Part shown: positions 23,776 to 31,857 of the stretch, one piece after another
How positions within the stretch are numbered: position 1 is the first letter of the stretch
How the letters are laid out: every line of letters starts with the position of its first letter
NCBI GenBank assembly: GCA_034437455.1
Contig: DAOTUB010000152.1
Coordinates: forward strand, 1-36,310
Source: DAOTUB01 sp034437455
Lineage (GTDB): Bacteria > Chloroflexota > Anaerolineae > B4-G1
Reading direction: 5' to 3'
DNA length: 36,310 nt
The notes under the pieces: model-generated
The model's input: only the letters and a program-made list of their open reading frames with translations
Databases searched by the model: none
What the model was told of the DNA's origin: nothing
Translations under genes and position numbers: made by a program

Positions 23776-24038
23776 ACGGCTACCATCTCCTCCAATTCCA
23801 GCGGGAGGAATTCTTCGGTACTCAGTGCCAGGGCAGCGTATGCCAGTGCTGCGCGAATGTCCTCTAGCGTCAGCCGGGGAAAGTCTGCAACGATCTCATC
23901 AGGTGTGATGTCTTGTGCGAGTTTACGCAAAACCTGTTCAACCGGAATGCGCGTGCCTCGAATGACCGGTTTGCCCAACATGACGCGGGGGTTCACCTCA
24001 ATCCGCTTTAGCAATTCGTCATCTTTCACTTGTCTCAT
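23772..24038 (-). CDS. DUF433 antitoxin
   Basis: 88 residues: RIEVNPRVMLGKPVIRGTRIPVEQVLRKLAQDITPDEIVADFPRLTLEDIRAALAYAA is the complete DUF433 helix-turn-helix type domain. The C-terminal EEFLPLELEEMV tail is the probable toxin-binding part. It is translated first, with AAGGAG before ATG, and is coupled to the DUF5615 toxin by a 4-bp overlap. The family is part of the VapBC-like predicted toxin-antitoxin set. Confidence 0.9.
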   Translation of the reverse strand: MRQVKDDELLKRIEVNPRVMLGKPVIRGTRIPVEQVLRKLAQDITPDEIVADFPRLTLEDIRAALAYAALALSTEEFLPLELEEMVAV

Positions 24039-24120
24039 CCGCGCTTCTCCTTAACCCACCCAGAACTTGGACTATTATAACTTGGCCTCTGGAAAAAGCA
24101 ATCTCCCCACCGCCATCCAT

Positions 24121-25296
24121 TCAAACGACCCGCGGCACCCGCGCCAAAATCTCGGAGGCCACCTCATAGTTGATCGTCCCCAACCAATCCGCTGCTTCCT
24201 CGGCGCTGATCTCGTCCTCTCCCTGGCGGCCAATGAGCACCACCTCGTCTCCCACGCGGACGTTGGGAATGTGGCTCACCTGGATCATCGTCTGGTCCAT
24301 ACAGACCCGCCCCACCAGGGGCGCGCGCTGGCCATGGATGAGCACCGCCTTCCACCGGGTGGGCGCGCGGCGAAAGCCATCGGCGTACCCCACGGGGATG
24401 ACGGCGATGGTCTCCTCCCGCTCCGTCCGGTAGGTGTTGCCGTAGCTGACGTAACTGCCCGGCGGCAACGTCTTGACCTGGGCGATGGTCGTCTTCCACG
24501 CCAACGCGGGGCAAAAGTCCGCCGGGAGAGGAACGTGTCGAGAGGGATGGAGGCCATACATCGCCAGGCCCAGCCGCACCATCGTGAAGTGAGCCTCGGG
24601 CAGCCGCAGGGTGGCGGCAGAGTTGGCGCAGTGGACCTTGCGAAAATTGACACCGATCTCGGCCAGACGATCCAGCACGTCCCGGAAGCGGTTCAGTTGC
24701 CAGCGGGTGTACGCCGGGTCCTCGTCGTCGGCCACGGAAAAGTGTGTGAAAATCCCCTCCAGGTCGAGACCGGGCAGATCGCGAATCTCCTCCACGAAAG
24801 GAATGACCTGTTCGGGCAACAGCCCCAGGCGCCCCATCCCGGTATCCACTTTGACGTGGACGCGAGCCGTGCGGCGCAGATCGGCGGCGACCCGGCTAAA
24901 AACCCGCGCCGCGTCGGCGTCGTAGAGCGTCAGGGTGACGTCGTGCAGCAGCGCCTCCTTCGCCAGCCAGGTCGGGGTGTAGCCCAGCACCAGGATGGGA
25001 ACGTCCACCCCACCCTCGCGGAGCTGCACCGCCTCGTTGACCGCGGCGACCCCACAAGCGGAAGCACCGCTGTCGAGCGCGGTTCGGGCCACCGCGAGGG
25101 CCCCGTGTCCGTAGGCATTCGCCTTCACGATCGCCAGGATCTCTACCTCCGGTCCGACGATCTGCTTGACCTGCCGGACGTTGCCAGCCACCGCCTCCAG
25201 ATCCACCTCCGCCCAGGTGGGGCGAGCGGGGCGAACGCCCCGCTCGCTCAGTTCGTCCATCCGCCGCGTCAGCGATGGGGCCATGGCCGCTTCCAC
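24121..25296 (-). CDS. alr: Alanine racemase
   Basis: 391 residues from GTG at 25296; an ATG at 25284 is an alternative, and neither has a strong ribosome site. Fold III PLP enzyme: K58 in AIVKANAYGHG binds PLP, and the catalytic Tyr lies in the SYGNTY block. HVKVDTGMGRLG, MVRLGLAMYGLHPS and GRVCMDQTMIQV are all present. It makes D-alanine for peptidoglycan. An N-terminal ~25-residue extension precedes the usual start (RPTWAEVDLEAV). It follows the DapB-like dehydrogenase by 13 bp in one operon, so it may also racemise an amino acid from the neighbouring catabolic genes. Confidence 0.93.
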   Translation of the reverse strand: MEAAMAPSLTRRMDELSERGVRPARPTWAEVDLEAVAGNVRQVKQIVGPEVEILAIVKANAYGHGALAVARTALDSGASACGVAAVNEAVQLREGGVDVPILVLGYTPTWLAKEALLHDVTLTLYDADAARVFSRVAADLRRTARVHVKVDTGMGRLGLLPEQVIPFVEEIRDLPGLDLEGIFTHFSVADDEDPAYTRWQLNRFRDVLDRLAEIGVNFRKVHCANSAATLRLPEAHFTMVRLGLAMYGLHPSRHVPLPADFCPALAWKTTIAQVKTLPPGSYVSYGNTYRTEREETIAVIPVGYADGFRRAPTRWKAVLIHGQRAPLVGRVCMDQTMIQVSHIPNVRVGDEVVLIGRQGEDEISAEEAADWLGTINYEVASEILARVPRVV

Positions 25297-25309
25297 TTCC
25301 CGATCTCGT

Positions 25310-26305
25310 TTACCACAAAGTCACGACGGGCAGATCGCGCATCGTAACCAAGCCCGGCGCGGCCTCCCTCACGCGGCGGATCGCGTTGACGGCGATGGCG
25401 ACGGTGGCGATGTCGCCGTTCGTGCCCTTGAGCGTGACCTCCAGGTTCGGCCTGCCGGTGATCTTGATGGTGTCCGCCTCGTTCTCGGCCTCCAGCGCGG
25501 CGATGAAAGTGAGCGTCATAAACTCGTCCTCATCGGTGTAGGCGCGGGCGACCTGCTTGAGGCCCCTCACCTGGCCGGGCTGCACGTCAAAGTAGTCGGT
25601 CTTGACCGGCTGATCGGCCACCACCGGCTCGACGCCCGACTCATAATCGGCCAGCTCCTTGCCCAACGTGTGAAAGACCATCCCCACAGATTCGGGCAGG
25701 CCCACGTGCCCCATGCGACCGGCGGCCATCTTGGCCTCGAAATCCTCCACCGTCATGCCCGAGCCGATCTTGGCCTGGAACGGTCCGCGCCGGGTCGAGG
25801 CGTTGATGACCCGCGTCACGTCAATGCGATCCACCCGCTGACAGATGGCCGTCAGGTTGAGGGGCAGCGAGTCCATCAGGAAACCGGGGTTGACGCCGGT
25901 TCCCAGCACGGTCTTGCCGGCGCGTTTAGCCGCGTCGTCAATCGCGGCGGCATCCTCCACGTGATCCAGCCAGGGGAAGGAGAGTTCCTCCGCCGTCGAG
26001 ACAACGTCCAGCCCCGCCTCCAGGATTTCGACGATCTGCGACTTGAACAGGTCAAAGTAGGAGCTGGTCGTGTGCAGCGCGACGTCGGCCTTCGCTTGAG
26101 CCAGGACATCCGCCAGACTTTCGGCCACGGAAAAGCCCAGGTCACGGTCCAGGCCGATGACCTCGCCAACGTCCTTGCCGACCTTGGCCGGATCAATATC
26201 CACACCGCCGACCAACTCCAGCCCTTCGCGCTCCACGACGTGGCGGGCGACGGCACTGCCGATGGGACCAAGCCCATATTGAATCACTCGAATTTCTTTC
26301 GACAT
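25310..26305 (-). CDS. DapB-like NAD(P)-dependent amine dehydrogenase (2,4-diaminopentanoate dehydrogenase family)
   Basis: 331 residues. The Rossmann motif YGLGPIGSAVARHV (10-23) lies in a dihydrodipicolinate reductase-type N-domain. The middle part (HTTSSYFDLFKSQIVEILEAGLDVVSTAEELSFPW, GVNPGFLMDSLPL) matches the family that includes 2,4-diaminopentanoate dehydrogenase of ornithine fermentation. It would catalyse oxidative deamination of an amino acid or diamine derivative. True DapB is shorter and has a different HH motif. Neighbours are a class III aminotransferase upstream and alr downstream. ATG with GGAGG about 11 bp upstream. Confidence 0.8.
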   Translation of the reverse strand: MSKEIRVIQYGLGPIGSAVARHVVEREGLELVGGVDIDPAKVGKDVGEVIGLDRDLGFSVAESLADVLAQAKADVALHTTSSYFDLFKSQIVEILEAGLDVVSTAEELSFPWLDHVEDAAAIDDAAKRAGKTVLGTGVNPGFLMDSLPLNLTAICQRVDRIDVTRVINASTRRGPFQAKIGSGMTVEDFEAKMAAGRMGHVGLPESVGMVFHTLGKELADYESGVEPVVADQPVKTDYFDVQPGQVRGLKQVARAYTDEDEFMTLTFIAALEAENEADTIKITGRPNLEVTLKGTNGDIATVAIAVNAIRRVREAAPGLVTMRDLPVVTLW

Positions 26306-26366
26306 ATTTAACGATTCCTCCCAGTTGATTTGAGATTTAGCGAATGCAATCCTACATCTTCACAGA

Positions 26367-26477
26367 GTATCTTCTCAAAAAGTCGGCGATGTAGCCGAGG
26401 TTTCCATACCTCGCCGGGCTAGCGCGCTATGGAAAGCGCGGCTACAGTACAACTCCCCAAATCATTGAGAAGATACC
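26367..26477 (+). mobile_element. MITE-like element, copy 1
   Basis: 111-bp non-coding element. The terminal inverted repeat is TATCTTCTCAA at the left and TTGAGAAGATA at the right. Perfect 7-bp direct repeats TCACAGA flank it (26360-26366 and 26478-26484). The inside contains GTAGCC...GGCTAC outer arms around two small hairpins. An inverted second copy lies at 28143-28253. The right target repeat includes the TGA stop of the class III aminotransferase (26480-26478), so the element sits directly after that gene, between it and the amine dehydrogenase gene. Confidence 0.88.
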
Positions 26478-27878
26478 TCACAGATATGGTTTGAAGCGAC
26501 ACGCCGCTTTGCGACAGGCCTCGCCCAAAACGTCTATATCGGCCTCGGAGTGCGCGACCGTGACCGTGCCGTGGCTGTGGATCATGTATATGTCTTCCAA
26601 CAGCAAGGCTAACATCGTCACGTCTTTGTTCAAGACCACGTCGCACACAGCCGGGTCGAACAACTCCTCCGGCCTTTCGAGTCGCACGTCGTCCCGGTAC
26701 GGAAAGTGGAACATGAACATGGGGTTTCCAGGCAGCGCGTCGTTGCCATAACCCGTACAGCGGGCCAGGATGCCCTCCGCGGCGAAAGCCGCCTCGACCG
26801 TCCGGCGGGCCTTTTCGCCCAGCTCGGCCAGTCGAGGATAGATCTCGCCCTCGTGGGCGACCAAGTAGGCCATGAACATCTTGGCAGCCAACATCGAGGC
26901 GGGGTGCCCGGAGTAGGTGCCGCCCGAGAATTTCACCCGCTGGCCGCTGGCGCGTCCCACCAGGTCCAGGATGTCCGCTCGACCTGCCACGGCAGACACG
27001 GGCATGCCGCCGCCGACGATTTTGCCATACGTGGTCAGGTCCGGCTGGATGCCAAAGAGCGCTCCGGCATTGCCGGCGCGGAAGCGAAAGCCGGCGATCA
27101 CTTCGTCGAGGATGAGCGCCGCGCCGTACTGGTGGGTCAGCTCGCGAGCGGTCTGCATGTACTCCAGCGTCGCCGGAATCACGCCGCCCGCGCCGATGAG
27201 CGGCTCCATAATGAAGCAGGCCAGCCGGTCGCCGTATCGACGAAACTGGTCGCGCAGCGCGTCCGGGTCGTTGAAGCGGGTGATCACTACCGCGTCGGTC
27301 ACGGCGGGAGGAAACCCCTCGGTCTCTACGCGCTGGTAGCCAATCCCGTTCCGGGCCTCAAAGCTGACGCCCTTTAGCCCCCAGGGCTGCGCGCCGTGCC
27401 AGCCGCCGCCGACCTTCATCACCAGGTCGCGCCCGGTGAAGGCGCGAGAGAGCAAGATCGAGTACATGGTCGCCAGGCTGCCGCTGGTGGTAAAGCGCGC
27501 CCGTTCAGCCCCACTCTGCTGGCAGAGGATCTCGGCGCACTCGATCTGCAACCGGTCGGGAAAGCCGGTCTGCAAGCCAAAGCCATTTTCCAGGGCGCGG
27601 GCCAATTCCGACGTGACGACCTCCGGGTTGTGGCCCAGGATATTGGCCATGTGTCCCTGCCAAAAGTCGAGGACATTGTGGCCGTCCTCATCCTTGAACC
27701 AGGCGCCCTGGGCAGAGACGAGGCGCGGCGGAAAAGGCTCGGTGAGCCGCAGCGCGTGGCTGCCGCCGTCTACCAGATGTTTTTTCCCCCTCTCGTCCAG
27801 CGCCGCGGACTTGGGGGAATGTTGCCTGTAAGATTCTGCAAGTTCGGCCAATAACTGGGTGTAATCCCTTTTTTTCAT
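26478..27878 (-). CDS. Class III (GSA-type) PLP aminotransferase
   Basis: 466 residues from the ATG at 27878, which has AGGAGG 4 bp upstream; the ATG at 27896 lies before that ribosome site and is rejected. Class III motifs: GHNPEVV, TTSGSLATMYS (130-140), LILDEVIAGFRFRAG (D258), and PLP lysine K286 in TTYGKIVGGGMPVSAV. The layout resembles glutamate-1-semialdehyde aminotransferase, but the ~35-residue N-terminal extension and the HSHGTVTVAHSEADID C-terminus suggest an amino-acid or polyamine aminotransferase rather than HemL. It heads the operon with the DapB-like dehydrogenase and alr. Its stop codon abuts a MITE-like element. Confidence 0.86.
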   Translation of the reverse strand: MKKRDYTQLLAELAESYRQHSPKSAALDERGKKHLVDGGSHALRLTEPFPPRLVSAQGAWFKDEDGHNVLDFWQGHMANILGHNPEVVTSELARALENGFGLQTGFPDRLQIECAEILCQQSGAERARFTTSGSLATMYSILLSRAFTGRDLVMKVGGGWHGAQPWGLKGVSFEARNGIGYQRVETEGFPPAVTDAVVITRFNDPDALRDQFRRYGDRLACFIMEPLIGAGGVIPATLEYMQTARELTHQYGAALILDEVIAGFRFRAGNAGALFGIQPDLTTYGKIVGGGMPVSAVAGRADILDLVGRASGQRVKFSGGTYSGHPASMLAAKMFMAYLVAHEGEIYPRLAELGEKARRTVEAAFAAEGILARCTGYGNDALPGNPMFMFHFPYRDDVRLERPEELFDPAVCDVVLNKDVTMLALLLEDIYMIHSHGTVTVAHSEADIDVLGEACRKAACRFKPYL

Positions 27879-27916
27879 AGCGCCTCCTATATTCATAGAA
27901 CCTTAATTCTGCCCGA

Positions 27917-28075
27917 AAAAGTAACTTCCGCTCTTTTGTGGCTGCAAAAGCGAAATCGCAGCGATAATGCCCAGAATTGGCTGAAAGCCGTGTGCAACGG
28001 AACGAATTTGAATCACGAAGCGACTTTTCGTGCTCTCCAGAGATGAAGCGGCTTCTGGAAGCGGAAGTTACTTTT
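27917..28075. repeat. 159-bp element bounded by 16-bp perfect inverted repeats
   Basis: AAAAGTAACTTCCGCT (27917-27932) and its exact reverse complement (28060-28075) bound a non-coding stretch with several smaller palindromes, such as CTTTT...AAAAG near 27932 and GAAGCGGCTTC near 28045. No clear target duplication is seen. It lies in the 439-bp gap upstream of the class III aminotransferase, where I find no gene, and may be a second, older MITE-like element. Confidence 0.7.
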
Positions 28076-28142
28076 CAAACGCAAAATGGGGGTATTTAAT
28101 GTTCTATGTATATTCTCTTTGCTCTCACGAGCACAGACAAAA

Positions 28143-28253
28143 GGTATCTTCTCAACCACTCGGGGCAGTAGTACTGTAGTCGCGCTTTCCATAGAGCGCC
28201 AGACCGGCGAGGTATGGAAACCTCGGCTACATCCCCCCTTTTTGAGAAGATAA
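28143..28253 (-). mobile_element. MITE-like element, copy 2 (inverted relative to copy 1)
   Basis: 111 bp, about 85-90 percent identical to copy 1 by eye when reverse-complemented, with the same TATCTTCTCAA/TTGAGAAGATA ends. It is flanked by perfect 7-bp direct repeats GACAAAA (28136-28142 and 28254-28260). The right repeat is the T-tract (TTTTGTC on the minus strand) of the terminator after livF. The internal arms and both hairpins are preserved. No coding capacity. Confidence 0.88.
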
Positions 28254-28256
28254 GAC

Positions 28257-28286
28257 AAAAGCCCCCTATGCCTGAGGCCAGGGGGC
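28257..28286 (-). terminator. Intrinsic terminator of the liv operon
   Basis: On the minus strand GCCCCC (28286-28281) pairs with GGGGGC (28266-28261) and is followed by TTTT (28260-28257). It starts about 30 bp after the livF stop. The T-tract is part of the duplicated target of MITE copy 2. Confidence 0.85.
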
Positions 28287-28317
28287 CATCTTTCATCTTG
28301 CTGCTTGCCTCCTTGAC

Positions 28318-29052
28318 TCACCCACCCAGATACGCCTTCTTCACCTCAGGGTTGGCGGCCAGCTCCTTCGACGTTCCCTCCAGAACGATGCTGCCCGTCT
28401 CCAGCACATAGCCGCGGCTGGCCAGTTTGAGCGCCATATTCGCGTTCTGCTCCACCAGCAGGACCGTCGTGCCCTGGGCATTGATCTCTTTGATCGTCTC
28501 AAAGATATCGCGCACCAGGACGGGCGCCAGGCCCATCGAAGGCTCGTCGAGGAGCATCAACTGACCCCGGGTCATCAACGCCCGACCCACGGCCAGCATT
28601 TGCTGCTCGCCGCCGCTCAGGGTCTCGCCGCTCTGATCTTTGCGCTCCTCCAAACGGGGAAAGATCTCGAACACGCGCTTGAAATCCTTTGCGATCTGCT
28701 CTTTATCCTTACGGGCATAGGTCGCCAGCCGGAGATTCTCCAGCACCGACAGGTTGCCAAAAATGCGGCGTCCTTCCGGCACCTGGGCGATGCCAAACTT
28801 TTCCACCACCTCATGAGGCTGATACTGGAGCAGGTCTTCTCCCTGGTACGTGATACTCCCCCCCACGACTGTACCGCCCAGTTCGGCCATGTGGGGGATC
28901 TGGCGAGAGATGGTCATCAAGGTCGTGCTCTTGCCGGCGCCATTGGCTCCGATGAGCGTCACAATCTCTCCCTCATCCACACCGAAAGAGATGCCGTGCA
29001 AGGCCTGAATGTTCCCGTAATTCACCCGCAGATTCTTCACCTCTAGCAGCAT
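28318..29052 (-). CDS. livF: Amino-acid ABC transporter ATP-binding protein LivF
   Basis: 244 residues. Walker A GANGAGKST (35-43), signature LSGGEQQ (145-151), Walker B LMLLDEP (D169, E170), and the GLAP loop typical of LivF. It powers import of branched-chain or other hydrophobic/polar amino acids with LivG. Its ATG overlaps the livG stop by one base (TAATG). Last gene of livK-H-M-G-F, followed by an intrinsic terminator. Confidence 0.94.
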   Translation of the reverse strand: MLLEVKNLRVNYGNIQALHGISFGVDEGEIVTLIGANGAGKSTTLMTISRQIPHMAELGGTVVGGSITYQGEDLLQYQPHEVVEKFGIAQVPEGRRIFGNLSVLENLRLATYARKDKEQIAKDFKRVFEIFPRLEERKDQSGETLSGGEQQMLAVGRALMTRGQLMLLDEPSMGLAPVLVRDIFETIKEINAQGTTVLLVEQNANMALKLASRGYVLETGSIVLEGTSKELAANPEVKKAYLGG

Positions 29053-29819
29053 TAGAACACCTCCTCGCCCAGATACGCCTCGATCACCTTGGGATTGTTC
29101 TGAATCTCCTCCGGCGTGCCATCGGCGATGGTCTGGCCAAAGTCGATCACCTTGATCCGCTCGCAGATGTTCATAATCACCCGCATCTGGTGCTCAATGA
29201 TCCAGATAGTCAGGTCAAAGTCCTCGCGAATCTGATAAATGAACTCCATCAGTTCCCCGATCTCGCCGGGGTTCATCCCAGCAGCCGGTTCGTCGAGCAG
29301 GAGCAGGCGCGGCTCGGTGGCCAGCGCGCGGGCGATCTCTACCCGTCGCTGCGCGCCATACGGCATGTTCTTGGCTATTTCCTGGGCGTCTCCGTCCAGA
29401 CCAAAAACGGCCAGCAGTTCCATCGCCCGTTCCTTGATTTCCTGTTCTTCTTCACGGTACCGCTCGCCGTGCAGGATCGAATCCAGGACACCATACTTGA
29501 TGCGCGCGGCATGGGCGATGCAGATATTATCGAACACTGTCAGTTCGTCCCACAGACGAATGGTCTGGAAGGTGCGCGCGATGCCTTTGGCCGTGATCTG
29601 GTGGGGGCGCAAACCGACCAGCTCGTCGCCGTTGAACCGCACCTCGCCCTCGCTCGGTTTGTACGCCCCGGTGACTAAGTTAAAGATCGTCGTCTTGCCC
29701 GCCCCGTTGGGACCGATGAGGCCGACGATCTCGCCCTCCTCCAGGGTGAGATTGTAATCGTAGACGGCTCGCAGTCCGCCAAAATAGTGGGTCAGGTTCT
29801 TAATCTGAAGCAAGGGCAT
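29052..29819 (-). CDS. livG: Amino-acid ABC transporter ATP-binding protein LivG
   Basis: 255 residues. Walker A GPNGAGKTT (36-44). The signature YGAQRRVEIARAL replaces the usual LSGGQ, as is normal in LivG. Walker B is LLLLDEPAAGMNP, followed by EHQMRVIM. A ~20-residue LivG-specific insert (HAARIKYGVLDSILHGERYREEE) is present. The start overlaps the 3' end of livM by 20 bp, indicating tight coupling. Confidence 0.94.
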   Translation of the reverse strand: MPLLQIKNLTHYFGGLRAVYDYNLTLEEGEIVGLIGPNGAGKTTIFNLVTGAYKPSEGEVRFNGDELVGLRPHQITAKGIARTFQTIRLWDELTVFDNICIAHAARIKYGVLDSILHGERYREEEQEIKERAMELLAVFGLDGDAQEIAKNMPYGAQRRVEIARALATEPRLLLLDEPAAGMNPGEIGELMEFIYQIREDFDLTIWIIEHQMRVIMNICERIKVIDFGQTIADGTPEEIQNNPKVIEAYLGEEVF

Positions 29820-30849
29820 AGCTCTCCTCCTCGGAACCGAAAAACGCCCGCAACCGGGGGAATACGTCGGTCAATTCCTTGTTGCCCAGAATGCCCGTGG
29901 GGCGACGCAACATCATCACCACGAGCAGCAAAGGAATGACCACCCACTTGAACAACCCCAGAGGGCGCAAGAGTTCCAGCAACAGCGTAAAGCCGACGGC
30001 GCTGATGATGGAGCCGCTGATGGACCCCATCCCGCCCAGGTAGACCATGACCATGACCTCGGTGGATTTGAGGATGGTGAAGGTGCCGGGGTTGATGAAC
30101 CCACCGGGCCAGTGAGCGAACAGCCCTCCGGCCAGCCCGGCCAGCCCGCACGACAGCATAAAGGCGATGATCTTGACGCGGCGGGTGTTGACGCTCATCA
30201 ATTCAGACGCGATCTCGTCCTCGCGGATGGCCTTTACTCCCTTGCCGAGGGTGGAGGCCGTAAAATTGCGGATGATGAGGATGGTGACGATCATGCCAAT
30301 AAACGTCCAGATGAGGAGCCAGGGCGCGTCAAAGACGTCGGCCATGTTGTTCATCACTCGCTTCATGCCCACAAAGCCCCGCGGACCGCCGATGACCTCC
30401 ATATTCTCGATGGCGCTCTTGATGATGTAATTGACGGCCAGAGTGACGATGGCCAGATAGTCGCCGCGGGTGCGGAAAGAGGGAATGGCGACGAGCAGCC
30501 CCACCAGAGATGCGGCGATAGCGCCGACGATCAGGGCGACGGGGAACAGCGGGATGGCCCAGGCCGCCGGAAGGACAGGCGGGCCGAACACCTTGTCATC
30601 GGCGAACAGCCAGACGGTCAGGATGCCGGCCACGTAGGCGCCCACGGCCATAAAGCCGGCGTGCCCACAGGAAAACTCTCCCATGTGGCCATTGATCAGG
30701 TTCAAGCTGACCGTCAGAGTCACATTGATGCCCATAAACAGCATGACGAGTTGCCAGTATTCGTTAAAGATGCCCAGCCAGGAGCCGCCTATCGCCACCA
30801 CAAAGAGCAAAAAAACAATCAGAGGCGGGTAGTACTTTTTCTTCATCAT
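29800..30849 (-). CDS. livM: Amino-acid ABC transporter permease LivM
   Basis: 349 residues with about 8-9 membrane helices. Family motifs: NLINGHMGEFSCGHAGFMAVGAYVAG (51-76), SFRTRGDYLAIVTLAVNYI and the EAA-like loop KGVKAIREDEIASELMSVNTRRVKIIAF. The C-terminal GGMGSISGSIISAVGF matches. It forms the membrane channel with LivH. Lies 17 bp after livH and overlaps livG. Confidence 0.93.
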   Translation of the reverse strand: MMKKKYYPPLIVFLLFVVAIGGSWLGIFNEYWQLVMLFMGINVTLTVSLNLINGHMGEFSCGHAGFMAVGAYVAGILTVWLFADDKVFGPPVLPAAWAIPLFPVALIVGAIAASLVGLLVAIPSFRTRGDYLAIVTLAVNYIIKSAIENMEVIGGPRGFVGMKRVMNNMADVFDAPWLLIWTFIGMIVTILIIRNFTASTLGKGVKAIREDEIASELMSVNTRRVKIIAFMLSCGLAGLAGGLFAHWPGGFINPGTFTILKSTEVMVMVYLGGMGSISGSIISAVGFTLLLELLRPLGLFKWVVIPLLLVVMMLRRPTGILGNKELTDVFPRLRAFFGSEEESYALASD

Positions 30850-30866
30850 ATTCTCCTCTGTCTCTG

Positions 30867-31823
30867 CTAGACCTTTTGTCTTCTAGCTACGCCAAAGATG
30901 CCGGTCGGCCTGATGGTCAAGATCACCAGTAGCACAGTGAAAGAGACGAGATCGCGGTAGGTGGAAGATAGCCACTCAAATCCAGAGATCGAGCCGAGAG
31001 CAACGACGAAAATCTCGATGAACGCCAGGAGAAAGCCGCCCACCATTGCCCCTCTGACCTCCCCAATCCCGCCCACCACCGCGGCGATGAACGCCTTCCA
31101 GCCAATGAGAATACCCATGTCAAAGCTGATCCTGTGATAGGCGGAGCCAAACATCACGCCGGCCAGGGCCGCCAGTGAGGAACCAATGACAAAGGTAGCG
31201 GCGATGATGGTGTTCATAGGCACGCCCATCAAGGGCACGGCCACCTTGTCGTAGGAGATGGCCCGCATCGCCAGACCTATCTTGGTGCGGCGCAGGAATA
31301 CCTCCAGGGCGATCATCACCACCACGGCCAGCCCGATGACGATGAGTTTGACATTGGTAAAGCTCACGCCCCCTACCGTGTAAATCTCGGTCTCGATCAG
31401 CTCTGGGAAACCTCGGGCGGCGCCGCCCAGCGAGGCCAGGTTCAAATACTCCAAAAAGAGGCCGATCATCAAAGCGGTGATGACGAGGTAGAGACGATGG
31501 GCCCCTCGCTCTCGCAAGGGGCGGTAGGCGACCCGCTCGATGCCCACCCCCACCCCTGCCGTCAAGACCATCGATCCTACGATGGTCACCAACAGGATGA
31601 ACCAGGGAGGCAAGGCAATGGGCAGGGTAAAAGCGCCTTGTCCCAACAGGAAGACAGCGATAAAGTAAGCGATAAAAGCGCCTACCATAAAGATGTCGCC
31701 GTGGGCAAAGTTGATCAACAACAACACACCATAGACCATGGTGTAGCCCAGGGCAATCAGAGCGTAGAAAGAGCCCCACTGTAAGGCATTGAGGAAGTGT
31801 TGAAGAAAGATATCGAGCGTCAT
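30867..31823 (-). CDS. livH: Amino-acid ABC transporter permease LivH
   Basis: 318 residues from the ATG at 31823 with AGGAGG 5 bp upstream; upstream in-frame starts would translate the intercistronic hairpin and are rejected. About 8 membrane helices. Motifs: LNALQWGSFYALIALGYTMVYGVLLLINFAHGD (9-41), the cytoplasmic loop GLAMRAISYDKVAVPLMGVPMN, and GGIGEVRGAMVGGFLLAFIE. Second gene of the liv operon, about 130 bp after livK. Confidence 0.93.
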   Translation of the reverse strand: MTLDIFLQHFLNALQWGSFYALIALGYTMVYGVLLLINFAHGDIFMVGAFIAYFIAVFLLGQGAFTLPIALPPWFILLVTIVGSMVLTAGVGVGIERVAYRPLRERGAHRLYLVITALMIGLFLEYLNLASLGGAARGFPELIETEIYTVGGVSFTNVKLIVIGLAVVVMIALEVFLRRTKIGLAMRAISYDKVAVPLMGVPMNTIIAATFVIGSSLAALAGVMFGSAYHRISFDMGILIGWKAFIAAVVGGIGEVRGAMVGGFLLAFIEIFVVALGSISGFEWLSSTYRDLVSFTVLLVILTIRPTGIFGVARRQKV

Positions 31824-31857
31824 ACGCGCCTCCTCGTACTTCAATCCTGCATCAGAA

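Noticed and set aside
24067..25347. Plus-strand open frame of about 426 codons opposite alanine racemase
   Set aside because: It lies antisense to a clear full-length Alr with all catalytic motifs. It is Arg/His/Gln-rich, as expected for a shadow frame in GC-rich DNA, and matches no family I know.
28013..28321. Small minus-strand open frames between livF and the aminotransferase
   Set aside because: They run through the MITE copy, the terminator and the 159-bp palindromic element; no ribosome site or family match.
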